From positions 5,761,576-5,825,575 of the forward strand of contig JAQFVV010000036.1 of assembly GCA_028023455.1 (NCBI GenBank): 64,000 bases of DNA. Direction: 5' to 3'. Below are positions 39,380 to 50,682 of the stretch, in pieces. Every line of letters starts with the position of its first letter. Position 1 is the first letter of the stretch. A program made the position numbers and the translations under genes. The notes beneath the pieces were generated by a model. That model made no database searches, had not been told where the DNA came from, and was given only the letters and a program-made list of their open reading frames with translations. Source of the stretch: Epiperipatus broadwayi. Its lineage: Eukaryota > Onychophora > Udeonychophora > Euonychophora > Peripatidae.

Positions 39380-40930
39380 TTTTAATGGACTCAACCTTTA
39401 CCCAGATGTCTGTTATATCATTTATATAAATCATTGTTAATATTATTATTAAAAAATATTTATTGATCAATATATTTATAAATATTTGTTTATCAATGAT
39501 TAATCCAATGACACCAAAGGAACTTAATGAGATAATTGTTTAAGAATAAACTAATTAATTAAAGAAATAGAATCAAATTAAATACAGTGGTACAGTGATT
39601 GTTAAAATACTAGTTATACACTTATTAATGGTTTTAACTTTTAAAATAATTTTAATATTCTAATATGTCTGATTAAAAAATGTATTAGTTATAGAATATC
39701 ACTAACAGAGTCAAAAAATCGCTATTTAAAACAAAGTAGGATTCACTAAATATTAAAAAACGGCTGCTTTCGTGAAAGTTAATAGTAGTACACTATTTTC
39801 ATTTAATTGTCTCTCATTCTTCAAAAATATTTTTCATTAAGAAAGTACCACTTTTCATTAGCTATTGCTAATATTTAAAATTCTATGATGAGACGAGATG
39901 AAACCTAAACAAGCATAATGACTTTTAAGATGTCATTAAAAATATTATACATGACAGGAAAATATGATGTTATTGTAAAAGTTGTACAAGACTGGAAAAT
40001 TCATAGGATCAGCCATTTTTTAAAAGTAATGGCAAAATATATTATTATATAAAACATACAAATTCTAGGACTGGCCCAATATAAATTAAAACCGAACTGC
40101 TGCTGACAGTCAAACATTTATTTTAAATTATGTTTTTTTAAATAACATGGACAGTTTAAAAGGTGTTTGCCTAATTGCATTATAGTTAAATCTTTGATGT
40201 AGATTATTACATGGAAATTCTCATTACTTTTCAATGTTTGCGCGCAAGAACACACATATACACATCTCTATTGGATACAAAAGTATCTATAATTTTATTT
40301 AAAAATAATTCAGCACAAAACTTAGTGATAAGAAATTTATTTAGTACTTGCAAATAGGACTCTGAGATTATTTCATTTTCTTCGAAATAACATCATTGCA
40401 TTTTTTTTTTTTTAAAAAAATGTTTCATTTCGTTCTACTTTGTAAAACTTTTTTTTAATTGACATTCTGAACAAGTTTTTAAACCCTTTCAGGCAATATA
40501 TTGATTTTATTTTATTTTTTATAGAAAAAAAAATCAATTCCTATGTAATCATGTCCTTGAACCCTGCCTCGAGAAACAAAATAAATTTGATAATATTAAT
40601 TCAAAAAAATAGAAACTCTAAACAAAATAAGTTTCACATAAATACAATTACATAAAGTATTTCTTCTTAAAATTAAGAAATAACTTTTTATAAAATAAAA
40701 TTAAATAAAACTTAATCATTAAATAAAGTTGAGTTTTTTAGACCTAAGTTTTAAAAATTTTAAGCTTTTTTACTTAACGATAGTTGTAATTTTTGAATAG
40801 AGTAAAGTAATCAAATGTTTAAACACACACTATTTTATATGTTATTGCTTTTTTTCTTTTTGCAATAAACATATTTATGTTTAATATCTTTTTAAAAAGA
40901 TAAAATTTATATAAAAAATAAATAGAATCA
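39380..40930. other. AT-rich non-coding stretch
   Basis: Nothing recognised. Confidence 0.5.
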
Positions 40931-40935
40931 CAAAT

Positions 40936-40958
40936 TATTGTTGTTGTTGTTGTTGTTG

Positions 40959-40999
<41 letters not shown>

Positions 41000-41000
41000 T
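40936..41000. repeat. (TTG)n(TTA)n microsatellite
   Basis: Seven or so TTG units pass into TTA units. The minus ORF 40819-41016 with poly-Ile/poly-Thr is an artefact of it. Confidence 0.95.
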
Positions 41001-41114
41001 CACCAGCATCATTCATTCAAGCATGTAAAAGTAATTTAAAGTGATTATTTAATATCTTCACGCTTTCACTGTCAAACACTTAAGATTTGCCCATACAAAA
41101 GCATTTGGGTTCGA

Positions 41115-41142
41115 AAAGATAGATGGCCACTCTATCTTTTCC
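41115..41142. other. Short perfect hairpin
   Basis: AAAAGATAGA and TCTATCTTTT are exact inverted copies around TGGCCAC. There is no downstream gene, so a terminator role is not implied. Confidence 0.4.
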
Positions 41143-41369
41143 AAAGATTTATCATATGTTTGAAGTGTTAGTATTCAATCATTTATAGTTAAAATCTGCA
41201 AAGCGCATGTGCAACAGCTTAATGCTGTTTAAATATTACAGTTTATAATCATCACGCTATATAAAATAATTGATTTATTATTATTATTATTATTATTTGA
41301 ATAGTGTATTTATGACAAAATTATTTTAGAATATTAGCAAACTTCTAGTTCTCAAACAACATATTTTTT

Positions 41370-41790
41370 AAACCACTAAACATCACATGATCACCAGCTC
41401 TTATACTAGCACATAATTGTTATATAAAGACACCAAAATGTATGGATTCTGAACTGAGTTCAGACCCATCTGACTATATAAGCTATTGAGCTTAGAATGA
41501 AAATATTATGTTTTTAATTTCATTCTCATAGTTTTGTAGTTAAGTAGAGATAAAAGGTGGTTGCTGGAGGGTTGCATTAGATCCTAAGATTTAGGTGCAG
41601 TGCTTTCATATCCAAGGCTCCTCACTGACAAAGGCCACAAGCCAGAAACTAGTCTGGGGATATTGGATGAGTAGGCACTAGATATGGATTTTATGCACAA
41701 ACCTTCTGGCATCCAATAATTACTCTGGTTGGCACAGAGTAGCACTACTATATGGAGAGAGTTTTGCCTTGTTTAACATTTTTAGCCAAT
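41370..41790 (+). repeat. Penelope-type repeat family A, fullest single copy
   Basis: It shares 'aaccactaaacatcacatga' with 47226-, the hammerhead region at 41610-41665, and the 3' block 'cactagatatggattttatg', 'ccttctggcatcc' and 'gagagagttttgccttgttt' with the copies at 39.1, 47.3, 48.0 and 52.8 kb. The hammerhead core reads CTGACAA (41625-41631) with GAAAC at 41645-41649 and TAGTC. The G8-to-A change in the core predicts loss of cleavage. Confidence 0.75.
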
Positions 41791-41794
41791 AAAT

Positions 41795-42970
41795 CAATTG
41801 AACTAATCTCATTATCATCTCTGAACACATTGCTCATCTTTATAACAGATCAAATCAGATGTGATCATGTTTATAAAAAAATTACAGCAGGTATGATGTA
41901 ATTGAGTGTGACATATGTAAAGCCTTTGACAAGATTGATCATAATATTCTAGCCAAATTATATAATTTAGATCTTTCAAAATATTAATTATATGGTTTAA
42001 ATCATTCATAACTTGTGAAACTGCTTTTGATAATATATTTTCATTCTGCTCTTCTTTTATAGGTATATCCCAATGTAGAATTGTGGCCCATTACTGCTCA
42101 ATACATATGTAACAGTGAACTTAGTGACAGTATAAAATATTCTCACCTTCTAGGTTATGCTAATGATTGTAAAATTTTTAGATGCATTAATTCCTTTTCT
42201 AAATGCAGTTTACTGTAATATGATGTAGTTAATTTTACTTCATAGTGCTAACAAACTTTTAATTAATAAAGAGAAATGCTTCATCTTCTACTCAAAAAAA
42301 AATCTAAAATTTTATAGTTCTATTTTGTTTATGATTTTAAAATTTTTTTTAATAATAGTCATCAACATCTTAGAGTCACTTTTTCTATTAATGCTTTGGT
42401 CCATCTTTATATTAATACTATAGTGAATAGGATGCTTAAAATAATGGTGATCATATATAGATAATGTAAAATATTTAATCAGTCAACTAAATATAAACTT
42501 TTCCTTTTGTTGCTACTCCTGATCTTAGAATTTGGCTCATTTATCTGGAACATTATTCTAGAAGTGATCCAAAAAATTCAATCCATATTTGCTAAATATT
42601 CTAAATATAATTATTTTGCAACAGTTTTAACATTAAGAAAAATCAGAGATATTACAGATTTATACAAGATCATCTCCAAATTGACAATTACTTCAGATTT
42701 ACTTTCAAATAAATCTTCCTATCTTTCTAAATATTATATCAGATCACTTAAATCTTTAAATGTAATTCCTTGTCATTCAGGTGAACTTATATACTCTCCT
42801 ATATTTGGCATAATCAGCACATATAATAAGGATATTATAAACAATGACATCCTTCATTTTGATTTTAAACTCACTACCCATATATTTGTCATGTCTTTTT
42901 ACCAATATTTTCTCATTTTCTTCCTCTTTTTCATATCTCTTTATTTTTTTATCAATTATAAATTATTAGT
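41795..42970 (+). pseudogene. CR1/Jockey-like LINE, RT remnant
   Basis: At about 41900 the plus strand reads VIECDICKAFDKIDHNILAK, the RT catalytic block (consensus DISKAFDKVDH). Near 42155-42170 is GYANDCKIF where YADD is expected, so the second catalytic motif has Asp changed to Asn. The ORF 42507-42977 carries the C-terminal block TLRKIRDITDLYKIISKL and NKSSYLSKYYIRSLKSLNVI. Multiple stops. No endonuclease part is seen; it begins next to the Penelope-type repeat. Confidence 0.75.
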
Positions 42971-43384
42971 ATTTTAATGTACATTTTGTAAATGAACATC
43001 GATTGTTATTTTGCACTTCAAATAAAATAGTTATGATTGTTGTTGCTACTGCTATCATTATTTTATTATTATAACTATTACTTATTCCTACTATTACGAT
43101 CCATGAAATTAATTGGAATATCTAATAATTACATAGGTAACATTTATTGTCAATGATCTGAAATCTGTTAGTTGTTTAACCTCCTAAAAACACATTTGTT
43201 ATTATGATAAACTTTTATTGTATATAAAAGATTATAAAAATTATTAAGAAGTATAATATAACCATATCAAAATATTTTCATCATTTCATTTGAGCTTTAA
43301 TTAAGAGTTCAGCTCTAATATCATAATTATCCACTTATTTGTTTTACTTCCTATCCATAGTATGTTCAAAAATTTCCATTATCT

Positions 43385-43535
43385 TATCGACATGTGTGTG
43401 ATCAAGTGTATCAGTGGTATGAGATAGCATGGATGGTTGAGGGTCATGTGAAAGTCTGAGTTCAAATCCCCTACATATTACATATAAAAGTGCAAGTATG
43501 AAAAAGCCTGTACTGTAGAAAAAATTCATATTGTC
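43385..43535 (+). repeat. Dispersed repeat family S2, 3' half, copy e
   Basis: 'cagtggtatgagatagcatg', 'ggtcatgtgaaagtctgagt' and 'tcaaatcccc', then 'tattacat' and 'aaaaagcctgtactgtagaa'. This is the tRNA-like module without most of the 5' body. Confidence 0.8.
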
Positions 43536-43704
43536 TTTATATTTCAATAATGTCACTATTTTTCCAATTGTTATTTTATAGTACCTAAAGTTTATATCTA
43601 TAGCGAATCAAGAGAAATTGCTGATTTTTGTTTTTAGAAATAAGTCCTACATCTAAAATAAATTTGTTCAGTTTCTGTAAAGGATTTCTTTACTACTAGA
43701 TTCT

Positions 43705-43940
43705 TTGTTGTTGATAAGTGATCTAAAAAAGCCAGCTATCAATAGTTTTTTTTTTTCATATGTCATAGCATCGGCATGGAGACAAACCCGCAACAACCGT
43801 CTGCAACCAACTACTTGCTTGCAAGGGGGCTGCGCTGATCTCTCGGCCACCAATGACTTTAGTCATTTCTTAACAATTTTTTTTTCTAATAATAGTCTTG
43901 TTGTTGATAAATGATCTAAAAAAGCCAGATATCCATAGTT
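43705..43940 (-). repeat. tRNA-derived SINE family S1, copy 4, with a 43-bp flanking repeat
   Basis: The minus-strand tRNA-like body is about 43767-43857, diverged (B-box region 'gggtttgtctccatgcc'), with poly(A) as T12 on the plus strand. Direct repeats 43705-43747 and 43898-43940 (43 bp, three mismatches) flank it, longer than the 13-18 bp of the other copies. The ORFs at 43668-43853 and 43705-43914 only overlay the SINE. Confidence 0.8.
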
Positions 43941-43944
43941 TATA

Positions 43945-44335
43945 TGCCTTCAGTATTAATTTTGAGATTATCAGTACACTGTTTCTAACAATCTCAATCT
44001 AAATTTATCTTCAATCAATACTGTTTTTATCAGTAAATAGTTAATATATAAGATGAGCAGTTTATTTTTTTTAATTATGGCTTTTTGACCCATAAACACC
44101 ATTTTAATGTTTTGGCACATTCATTTTCTTAGAAATTTTCCATAATTTGGCATGGATAAATGAATCAAATGTTTTTTTAATTCAATTATTTTTTTGTCAA
44201 TGATTTTAAATCTAATATAATCTTATCATTTATAATTGGAAATTTTTTAGGGTAAATGTTTTGTATTCTCGTTTCATTTCTCTGTAATATCTGTTTGTTC
44301 AATTATAATCTTATCAATAAAATTGTTTATACAGA
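43945..44335. other. AT-rich non-coding stretch
   Basis: Nothing recognised with confidence. Confidence 0.45.
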
Positions 44336-44342
44336 CTTACTC

Positions 44343-44606
44343 ATTGAAAAAATTAAAAGACTGAAGTGGAGTTGGGCTGGACATATTGCTAGAAGAAATG
44401 ATAATAGATGAATAATTGAAATCTTAAACTGGATTCCAATAGATTGTAAAAGACCCAGAAAGAGTCCACATGTGAGATGGAAGGATGAAATACGAATGTG
44501 TGCAGGGGTGATGTGGAGAAGAAAAGCTAAAGATCGGAGAAGATGGATTGAACTTGGAGAGACAATACTGTAGTGGATTGATAATGGTTGATGATGATGA
44601 TGATGA
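44343..44606 (+). repeat. RTE-like LINE, 3' fragment (copy 3)
   Basis: Nearly identical to 35690-35945: the same C-terminal coding words 'gttgggctggacatattgct', 'aaactggattccaa' and 'agatgg.tgaaata', and the (TGATGA)n tail. 5'-truncated, as usual for LINE insertions. It keeps bases near 44365 that copy 1 has lost. Confidence 0.9.
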
Positions 44607-44609
44607 CAA

Positions 44610-45335
44610 ACCTACTTACAGTGAAAATTATTTTAGTTTTATAATTCTTTTGAAAGATAACTCTTATTCTTTGAAACTTGATCTTATTTTAAATGTTTCT
44701 ATAAATATTGTATATTATTTCTTCTCATTCCTAGATAATTTTTGGAATATTCTCACCAATTTTCTTTAAAAAATATTATCATTTTAATCACTATTTCTCA
44801 TTTTTTTAATAATTGCTACAGTATTTTCTGATTACCATTTTTATTTTCCTGTTTTTTTATCTTAGTAATACTTTCAACTTTTCTTTTTTTTTTTTTACTT
44901 ATGTTTATAATTTACTTTATCATGCCATCAATGATGTTCAAAACCTTTTCTTTCTTTTGTTATTTATAATATAGTTTACTGCAGAAGCAGTAAGTTTGAT
45001 ATACAAGATGAAGGTGTCTGGATTGAAACTATGATTTTTAGTACTTGAAATTCAAGTTTATATAATAAGATATCTAAAACCTGCATCTTTTGATATTATT
45101 TATAAAACCAATAGGAATGTTATTTTGGTTATATTTAAGATCTTAGACAACTGTGTTTTTTCTAGATTTCCTTGAAATTCATACATGAATAATTTATATA
45201 TTTTATGATCGCTCCTGGCCCGGATTTTTCAATTAAAACTGGAGTTTGTCTATATTGGATGGCAAAAATATAATCATTTTCATCTATGAATATTATTTAG
45301 CAATGTTCATTGCTATTTTGGCTGTTTTAGTAATA
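44610..45335. other. AT-rich non-coding stretch
   Basis: Several T runs. No coding signature is convincing on either strand. Confidence 0.45.
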
Positions 45336-45339
45336 TACT

Positions 45340-46421
45340 TACTGTGTTTCCCTGAAAAAAAAAAAGACCTAATCAGAAAATAAGCCCTACCATGATTTTT
45401 TAGGATGCTTATAATATAAGCCCAACCCCTAATATAAGCCTTAGTTAATATTCTCAGCCACATAGATGGTTAATGGATATACTCTATTATAAGGTAATGA
45501 ATGTATAATAAACAAAATTATTGGCATTAATGCTTTAAATAAATGTAATATAATTTTTGTTTTCTGTTTTCCTGTCAACAATTTTTAACAAACATAATTA
45601 ATTCTACTTGTATAGATAAACAATTTATCTACCACAATTCTGTATATTGAACAATTTATAATTTCATTTATATATTTTAGGTACTTATTTTATCTAATAC
45701 TTGGATTTAGAATGCTTGATTCAGTTTTAGAGTTTCATCATGGTAGCTTTTCAATATTCAAAATAAAAGTAAAATTAGGTTGATTTCTTAATCATTTTTT
45801 TTTCCTCCTGAAAGATTTTATTAAAGTAATGGAAGTGATTTTTAAAATCAAAATTAAGCTTAAGTTCAATCATCAACATTTCTTCTAAAGAAAAATTTAA
45901 AACATAATAACCAATCAGGGCTATTACAAGTAATTTGAAAAGTGTTTGATAACAAATGGATGTAGTTGAGTCATATATGGATCATCGTAACTTATTATGC
46001 CGCCATATGTTATAATTGGCATTCTTTATGATATAGAAACAATTTCTGAATTTGTGGGCTTCATTTTGTGTTACCTTTGTGTGGACAAACCAATCTCAAC
46101 TGTAATCATTTTTTATTAACACTCTAATCTAGCAGGTCTTCAATTAACATTTCATTTAATGGTAAATTTAAATAGAATAATATTCTCATCACTAGATAAG
46201 ATGAGTGCAAAAAGAAGAAACTATTCTGGAAATTACACAAGAAAGGAATTTTGGCAGAGTCCCAGGATAAGAATCTTACAGCTTTTTGTAAGGAGAAGTA
46301 TTTGAATAAATGTAGATTTTTCTCCATGAAAAAATAAGTCACCTCCTGAAAATAAACCATGCAGTGTCTTTTGAGGCAAAAATTAAAATAAGACCTTGTC
46401 TATATTGGGGGAAACATGGTA
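45340..46421. mobile_element. Non-autonomous DNA element with TACYRTGTTTCCC ends
   Basis: The left end is TACTGTGTTTCCCTGAAAA followed by 'agacctaatcagaaaataag' and 'ccctacc'. The right end, read inwards on the other strand, is TACCATGTTTCCCCC with an 'AAGGTCTTATTTT' block. This end signature with 'aataagacc/aataagccc' words is a known widespread short DNA repeat in animal genomes. The 1.08-kb interior has no recognisable transposase. TA at both ends fits a TA target. Confidence 0.7.
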
Positions 46422-46424
46422 TTA

Positions 46425-47220
46425 GTATATCCTCATTGAATGGTGATAATCTGAGCTTATCATTTTAACTCGACTGATATGACTGATTGAGGAAAAAAAT
46501 GCCAGTTCCATCCCTAACATGAAGTAAAATATAGTATGTTGCTTGCCAACCTTGGGGAATCTATCGACTTAATTCAGAAATGGTTTGACTTCTGGAATAT
46601 TTTATGCCTTCATGAATATTGGAAAATTGATAAAACACTTATGAATTAACTAGCATTCAAAATATTTTGAGGAATACAAAAAAAAAAACTATATTTTATA
46701 CAACTCAAATGACAATCTGTATAAGTTCTTCAAAACATAATAAGAAGCTGACTAGCCCCCAACCCAGTTAAAGTATCTTCTGTTTAATCATTGTATATGT
46801 AGATACTTGGATATTAATATGTATGCATATTCAAATTGATTAATATAATAAGAAATTAGTGTAATGTATTTGCATAAAAGACTTTAAAAATTTTTTTTTT
46901 CTTGGTAAGTATTACTTTTATTTCATTTTTTAATGCAAAAGAATTTTATAATTTTCTCTTCTCAGACTTGAAATTGTATGAAAAGAAGAAATAGTATTAA
47001 AATGAATTAAATTCTATAATTTCTTTTTTTTTAATCTATTATTTAAAGGTGTGTAAAACAGATTCATCATTTACCTGATCAATGAATTAATTTTTATCTC
47101 TTCCTGATATATTTCTGACCATTATAAAATTGTTGATATCAGTTACAAATTTTACATGCTATCTTTAATATAAATAAGTTGTTTTTTTATCATTTGGATT
47201 CTGCTCTCACATCCAATAAT
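46425..47220. other. AT-rich non-coding stretch
   Basis: Nothing recognised. Confidence 0.5.
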
Positions 47221-47221
47221 A

Positions 47222-47408
47222 TTTATTAACCACTAAACATCACATGATCACCATTGTTTGTGTTTACACAAGCTGTTTACCCAGAGGCTTAACTATCCAT
47301 ACAGTAGTACTACTAGATAGGGATTTTATGCACAAACATTTTTGCATTAATTGATTACTCTAGCTTGCACTAAGTAACACTACTATATGAAGAGTTTAGC
47401 CTCTGTGT
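47222..47408 (+). repeat. Penelope-type repeat family A, short copy
   Basis: It has the shared 5' words 'aaccactaaacatcacatga', then the inverted pair 'agaggcttaactatccatac' / 'atatgaagagtttagcctct' around 'tagatagggattttatgcac'. The hammerhead core is absent. Confidence 0.7.
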
Positions 47409-48067
47409 AATATTTACTAACATAATTATTTAAATGTGGATAATCACTTTGTGCAACATTGTGTTTAAGGTTTCAGTTTCCATTAGGTTAAATTCAGAGC
47501 TATAATGAAGAAAGTTAGTAAAATATAAAAGATCAGAATTTGGGTCTATAGGATAGCTTTTTAGGCAAAAGGTAGTACTCACTGTCATGATTTCTATTGT
47601 CAGTTTCAATGAATAGAAACCATCTGCAACAGATTAGATGCTTTTACAATATTTCTAAGACATCAAGAGATATAATTAATACCCTGAAAAAAATATTGAT
47701 TACAAACATTTAATGCAGATTACTTGATATATTCATCATTAAGGATTCAAGATTAATTATGTGATCATTATCATTTTATTTTTAATTAGTACTACATTCA
47801 CTAGAAATTTTGAAATATTTCACCATTATGCATGTGAGTATCAATGTGTAGTCTTGTCAAAAATTAATATTTTTCTTTAATTATTACCTCTTATTTTCCA
47901 TTTTTAAAAAAGATAAAAAAATGCTATATAAGGGGAGATCCAAAAATAACTGGAATCATTCTCTGGTTTGTGTACCTGTTGTGGTATATACTTTTGCTGT
48001 TATATACTTCTTAAAACAGGCAAAACTCACTATACATATTGCCACTCACAGCAGTGCTCTCAGATCC

Positions 48068-48120
48068 AAGGTTCTTCACTGATGAAGGCCACAAGCCAGA
48101 AACTAGTCTGGGGATATTAG
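48068..48120 (+). ncRNA. Hammerhead-ribozyme-like motif, family A, intact core
   Basis: Stem I strand TTCTTCA, core CTGATGA (48079-48085), stem II GGC/GCC with loop CACAA (flanked by an A-A mismatch), GAAA (48099-48102), CTAGTC, then TGGGGATATT. Stem I pairs A-T, C-G, T-G, T-G, C-G, T-A. The stem III region ACTAGT is a perfect palindrome, so two transcripts could pair through it; cleavage would follow C48108. Minimal type I hammerheads in Penelope-like terminal repeats are established; activity of this copy is unknown, and the A-A mismatch is a weakness. Confidence 0.6.
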
Positions 48121-48699
48121 ATGAATATGTACTGTACCGGTCAAAACATGTTTATCCATCTAACATGAGCTGGAACTCACAAAATGTACTTCAAACCCAG
48201 TCAAGCCTGAGATTTAGGTCAGGGATCAGCCTGAATTCGAACCCACTTTCTAAGCTCCAGGTCAAACACCTAATGAATAACATAATAGTGATGCCATATG
48301 AGAATTAATTTTAATCTGGCCAGCTAGCAAAGCTGAGCAAAACAATGAGATATCTATTAACTATGACTAAACTAATATATATATAAGCATGACTGTACTT
48401 TTGGAAGTGGAGAAAAAGGAATTCAAACTACTCAAATAAAGTTAGACAATAAAAATATAGTTTAATATAATAACAAATTATTTACATACATTTATAAATT
48501 AAGTATATACATTAGTATGTGTGTGAATGAGCAAGCGGTCTACTAAACGATAGATAATTATATTGTCATTCATGCTATTATTTCTCATATGCTCTTTTAT
48601 TAATTAGCTAAATAATATATTATAAATAAACACAGATCTTGGGTGGGTCCAATATTAAGATGCCAATCGAATATTCGAAAGAATTACATAATACTGCCA

Positions 48700-48740
48700 T
48701 TAACGCTTTGATTTATGGTTCAGAAACATGGTGACTAACA
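48700..48740 (+). repeat. Tiny LINE scrap
   Basis: Reads LTALIYGSETW in one frame, the C-terminal block found in many LINEs. Too short to place in a family. Confidence 0.4.
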
Positions 48741-49034
48741 TATATATTTCTAGGAGTATTCCAAAATTCATTATACATATGATATAAACTATTTTTATGC
48801 CATTGAGGTTGTGAAAATAAACAAAATACATTTGAAAACATATTTGAAAATGACATTTGATTATATGACAAAATATTTAATGAAACTTCTGTTAATTAGT
48901 GCTGGTAAGAAGAACACTTTATTTTTCCCAAGGCAAATACTCTTAAATAGATAAGTAACAAAATATGACATGAGATTGTATAATAAAGCTAAAATAATAC
49001 TAGTAATTCATCTAGCTAGTAATATTTGACATTT

Positions 49035-49068
49035 ATATATATATATATATATAAATATATATATATCT

Positions 49069-49116
<48 letters not shown>
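49035..49116. repeat. (TA)n microsatellite
   Basis: Two TA runs next to the palindromic Penelope element. The minus ORF 49008-49220 is an artefact. Confidence 0.95.
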
Positions 49117-49117
<1 letters not shown>

Positions 49118-49324
49118 TATTAATCAATGTCTGTATTCCAATTATAATAAAATATATATAATTATTCAAAACAATACAATAATTAATACAGTAACAATAT
49201 TTTAAACAAATATATACCAATTTAATAGAAGTACTTTCAACTATCTATGTAGTCGTTGTCAACTAGACTCAAATTGTATTAGAAAAAACCGTTACAAATG
49301 TAAACAAAAGTAATACGTCATACA

Positions 49325-50347
49325 TCAATTTTCCCACAATTCATTAATTTTTATATTGGCTGCCTGTCTATTTATCAACTGTTGCTTTTCACTTTTTATT
49401 AACATAGCTTCTTTAATTTTGCGTTTATTATTATTTCTTTCAATACACAGAATTTTAACTTTATTAAAATCAAAATCAAAACCATAATTACATGTTACAT
49501 TATGATCAAAAAATACTGATGGTGATACATCATCATTTCTAACATTCTCTTGTCTTGATTTTTGCACTCGTTTATATAATAACAAATGCTCCCTTGATCT
49601 TTTCTCCAATGTACATCGAGATTCCCCAATATATGCCTTTCCACAAACACATAGCCATTTATATATTGCACAACTTTGATTTAAAATACTACACCTATTT
49701 TTTGAATTATTTATTAATCTATTTAAATTAGGAGTAGTATAAAATGCAACTCGACATATATTTTTATATATCTGTTTTATAAATTTAACCTGTTCATTAC
49801 AAATAAATGGTATTGATATCCAAGTATATTTTATTTTATCAATATCTATAGCATCTAAAATATTTCTATTATTATTAAACTTAGTAACAATATTATAAAT
49901 TAATTTATGATCATATCCAACATTTAACAAATCCATAATAAATACATTTATGTTACTTATTTTATCAGAACTATATTTACATAATTTATTATTCCTAAAT
50001 AAAAATGATTTTAAACCGGATAATTTATGTGCTATTGGCACATTTGAATACCAAGGAATATATCCTCTTTTTTCAATATCTTTTATTACCATACAATAAT
50101 CTAATTTATTTTTATTACGTGTAACTTTAATATCTAAATACTGAATTGACTTTTTTTCTTCAAAAGATTTACTCCATTTTAAACCTTCTAAACTATTTAA
50201 TTCATTGAATAATACATTTATAATATCTAAACTTCCACAAACGAAAACATCATCAACATACCTGTAATAAATTTTAATACCTTGGCAATATATATTAGTA
50301 TTAATAAAAAGTGAAAAGCAACAGTTGATAAATAGACAGGCAGCCAA
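49325..50347 (-). CDS. Penelope-like RT tail plus GIY-YIG endonuclease, 5'-truncated
   Basis: The longest intact element ORF in the window (340 codons). The first ~20 residues come from the inverted arm and are not original coding. Recognisable sequence starts at YYRYVDDVFVCG, the palm YxDD motif of the RT (residues ~27-38), and runs through the RT thumb (IQYLDIKVTR, GYIPWYSN). The GIY-YIG domain is near residues 225-260: AIYKWLCVCGKAYIGES, then R-S-R-E-H. This is the nuclease that Penelope elements use for target-primed reverse transcription. The usual GIY is AIY here. It ends QQLINRQAANIKINELWEN. The RT fingers and most of the palm are missing, so it cannot act alone. No promoter is evident. 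Confidence 0.85.
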   Translation of the reverse strand: MAACLFINCCFSLFINTNIYCQGIKIYYRYVDDVFVCGSLDIINVLFNELNSLEGLKWSKSFEEKKSIQYLDIKVTRNKNKLDYCMVIKDIEKRGYIPWYSNVPIAHKLSGLKSFLFRNNKLCKYSSDKISNINVFIMDLLNVGYDHKLIYNIVTKFNNNRNILDAIDIDKIKYTWISIPFICNEQVKFIKQIYKNICRVAFYTTPNLNRLINNSKNRCSILNQSCAIYKWLCVCGKAYIGESRCTLEKRSREHLLLYKRVQKSRQENVRNDDVSPSVFFDHNVTCNYGFDFDFNKVKILCIERNNNKRKIKEAMLIKSEKQQLINRQAANIKINELWEN

Positions 50348-50427
50348 TATAAAAATTAATGAATTGTGGGAAAATTGATGTATGACGTATTACTTTTGTT
50401 TACATTTGTAACGGTTTTTTCTAATAC

Positions 50428-50486
50428 AATTTGAGTCTAGTTGACAACGACTACATAGATAGTTGAAAGTACTTCTATTAAATTGG
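50428..50486 (+). ncRNA. Degenerate hammerhead-like motif in the Penelope arm
   Basis: TAG, TTGACAA (50441-50447), a stem from ACTA/TAGT, GAAA (50465-50468), GTACTT, CTA. Compared with CTGANGA the core has two transitions. Stem III AGTACT is again a palindrome. The exact mirror lies on the minus strand in 49217-49275. Likely a decayed relative or a chance likeness. Confidence 0.3.
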
Positions 50487-50682
50487 TATATATTTGTTTA
50501 AAATATTGTTACTGTATTAATTATTGTATTGTTTTGAATAATTATATATATATATATATTGAGCAGAGCACACTTTTAATATTAGAGCATTAAAACTGGG
50601 TCATGAAGCAAAAAGAAATAATAGTACAAAGAAGTTTGCAGTGCTCACATAATAGCCTAAAAATAACAGGAAACGTCATGCT

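Larger units (their letters stand above)
49151..50552 (-). mobile_element. Penelope-like element with perfect 252-bp inverted arms
   Basis: Positions 49151-49402 and 50301-50552 are exact reverse complements by eye (pairing sum 99703 throughout). The left arm is the 3' end of the coding sequence plus 3' UTR; the right arm is an inverted copy of the same piece fused to the truncated 5' side. The 898-bp centre carries the RT tail and endonuclease. Truncated Penelope copies with an inverted terminal piece are typical of the family. Perfect arms suggest recent insertion or ongoing gene conversion. The edges lie in TA-rich sequence, so no target duplication can be read. Confidence 0.85.

Noticed and set aside
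41115-41142. Hairpin as a transcription terminator
   Set aside because: Rho-independent terminators are bacterial, and there is no gene upstream; it is noted only as a hairpin.
43668-43853. ORFs over the SINE on both strands
   Set aside because: They only translate the tRNA-like body and poly(A) tail of the SINE.
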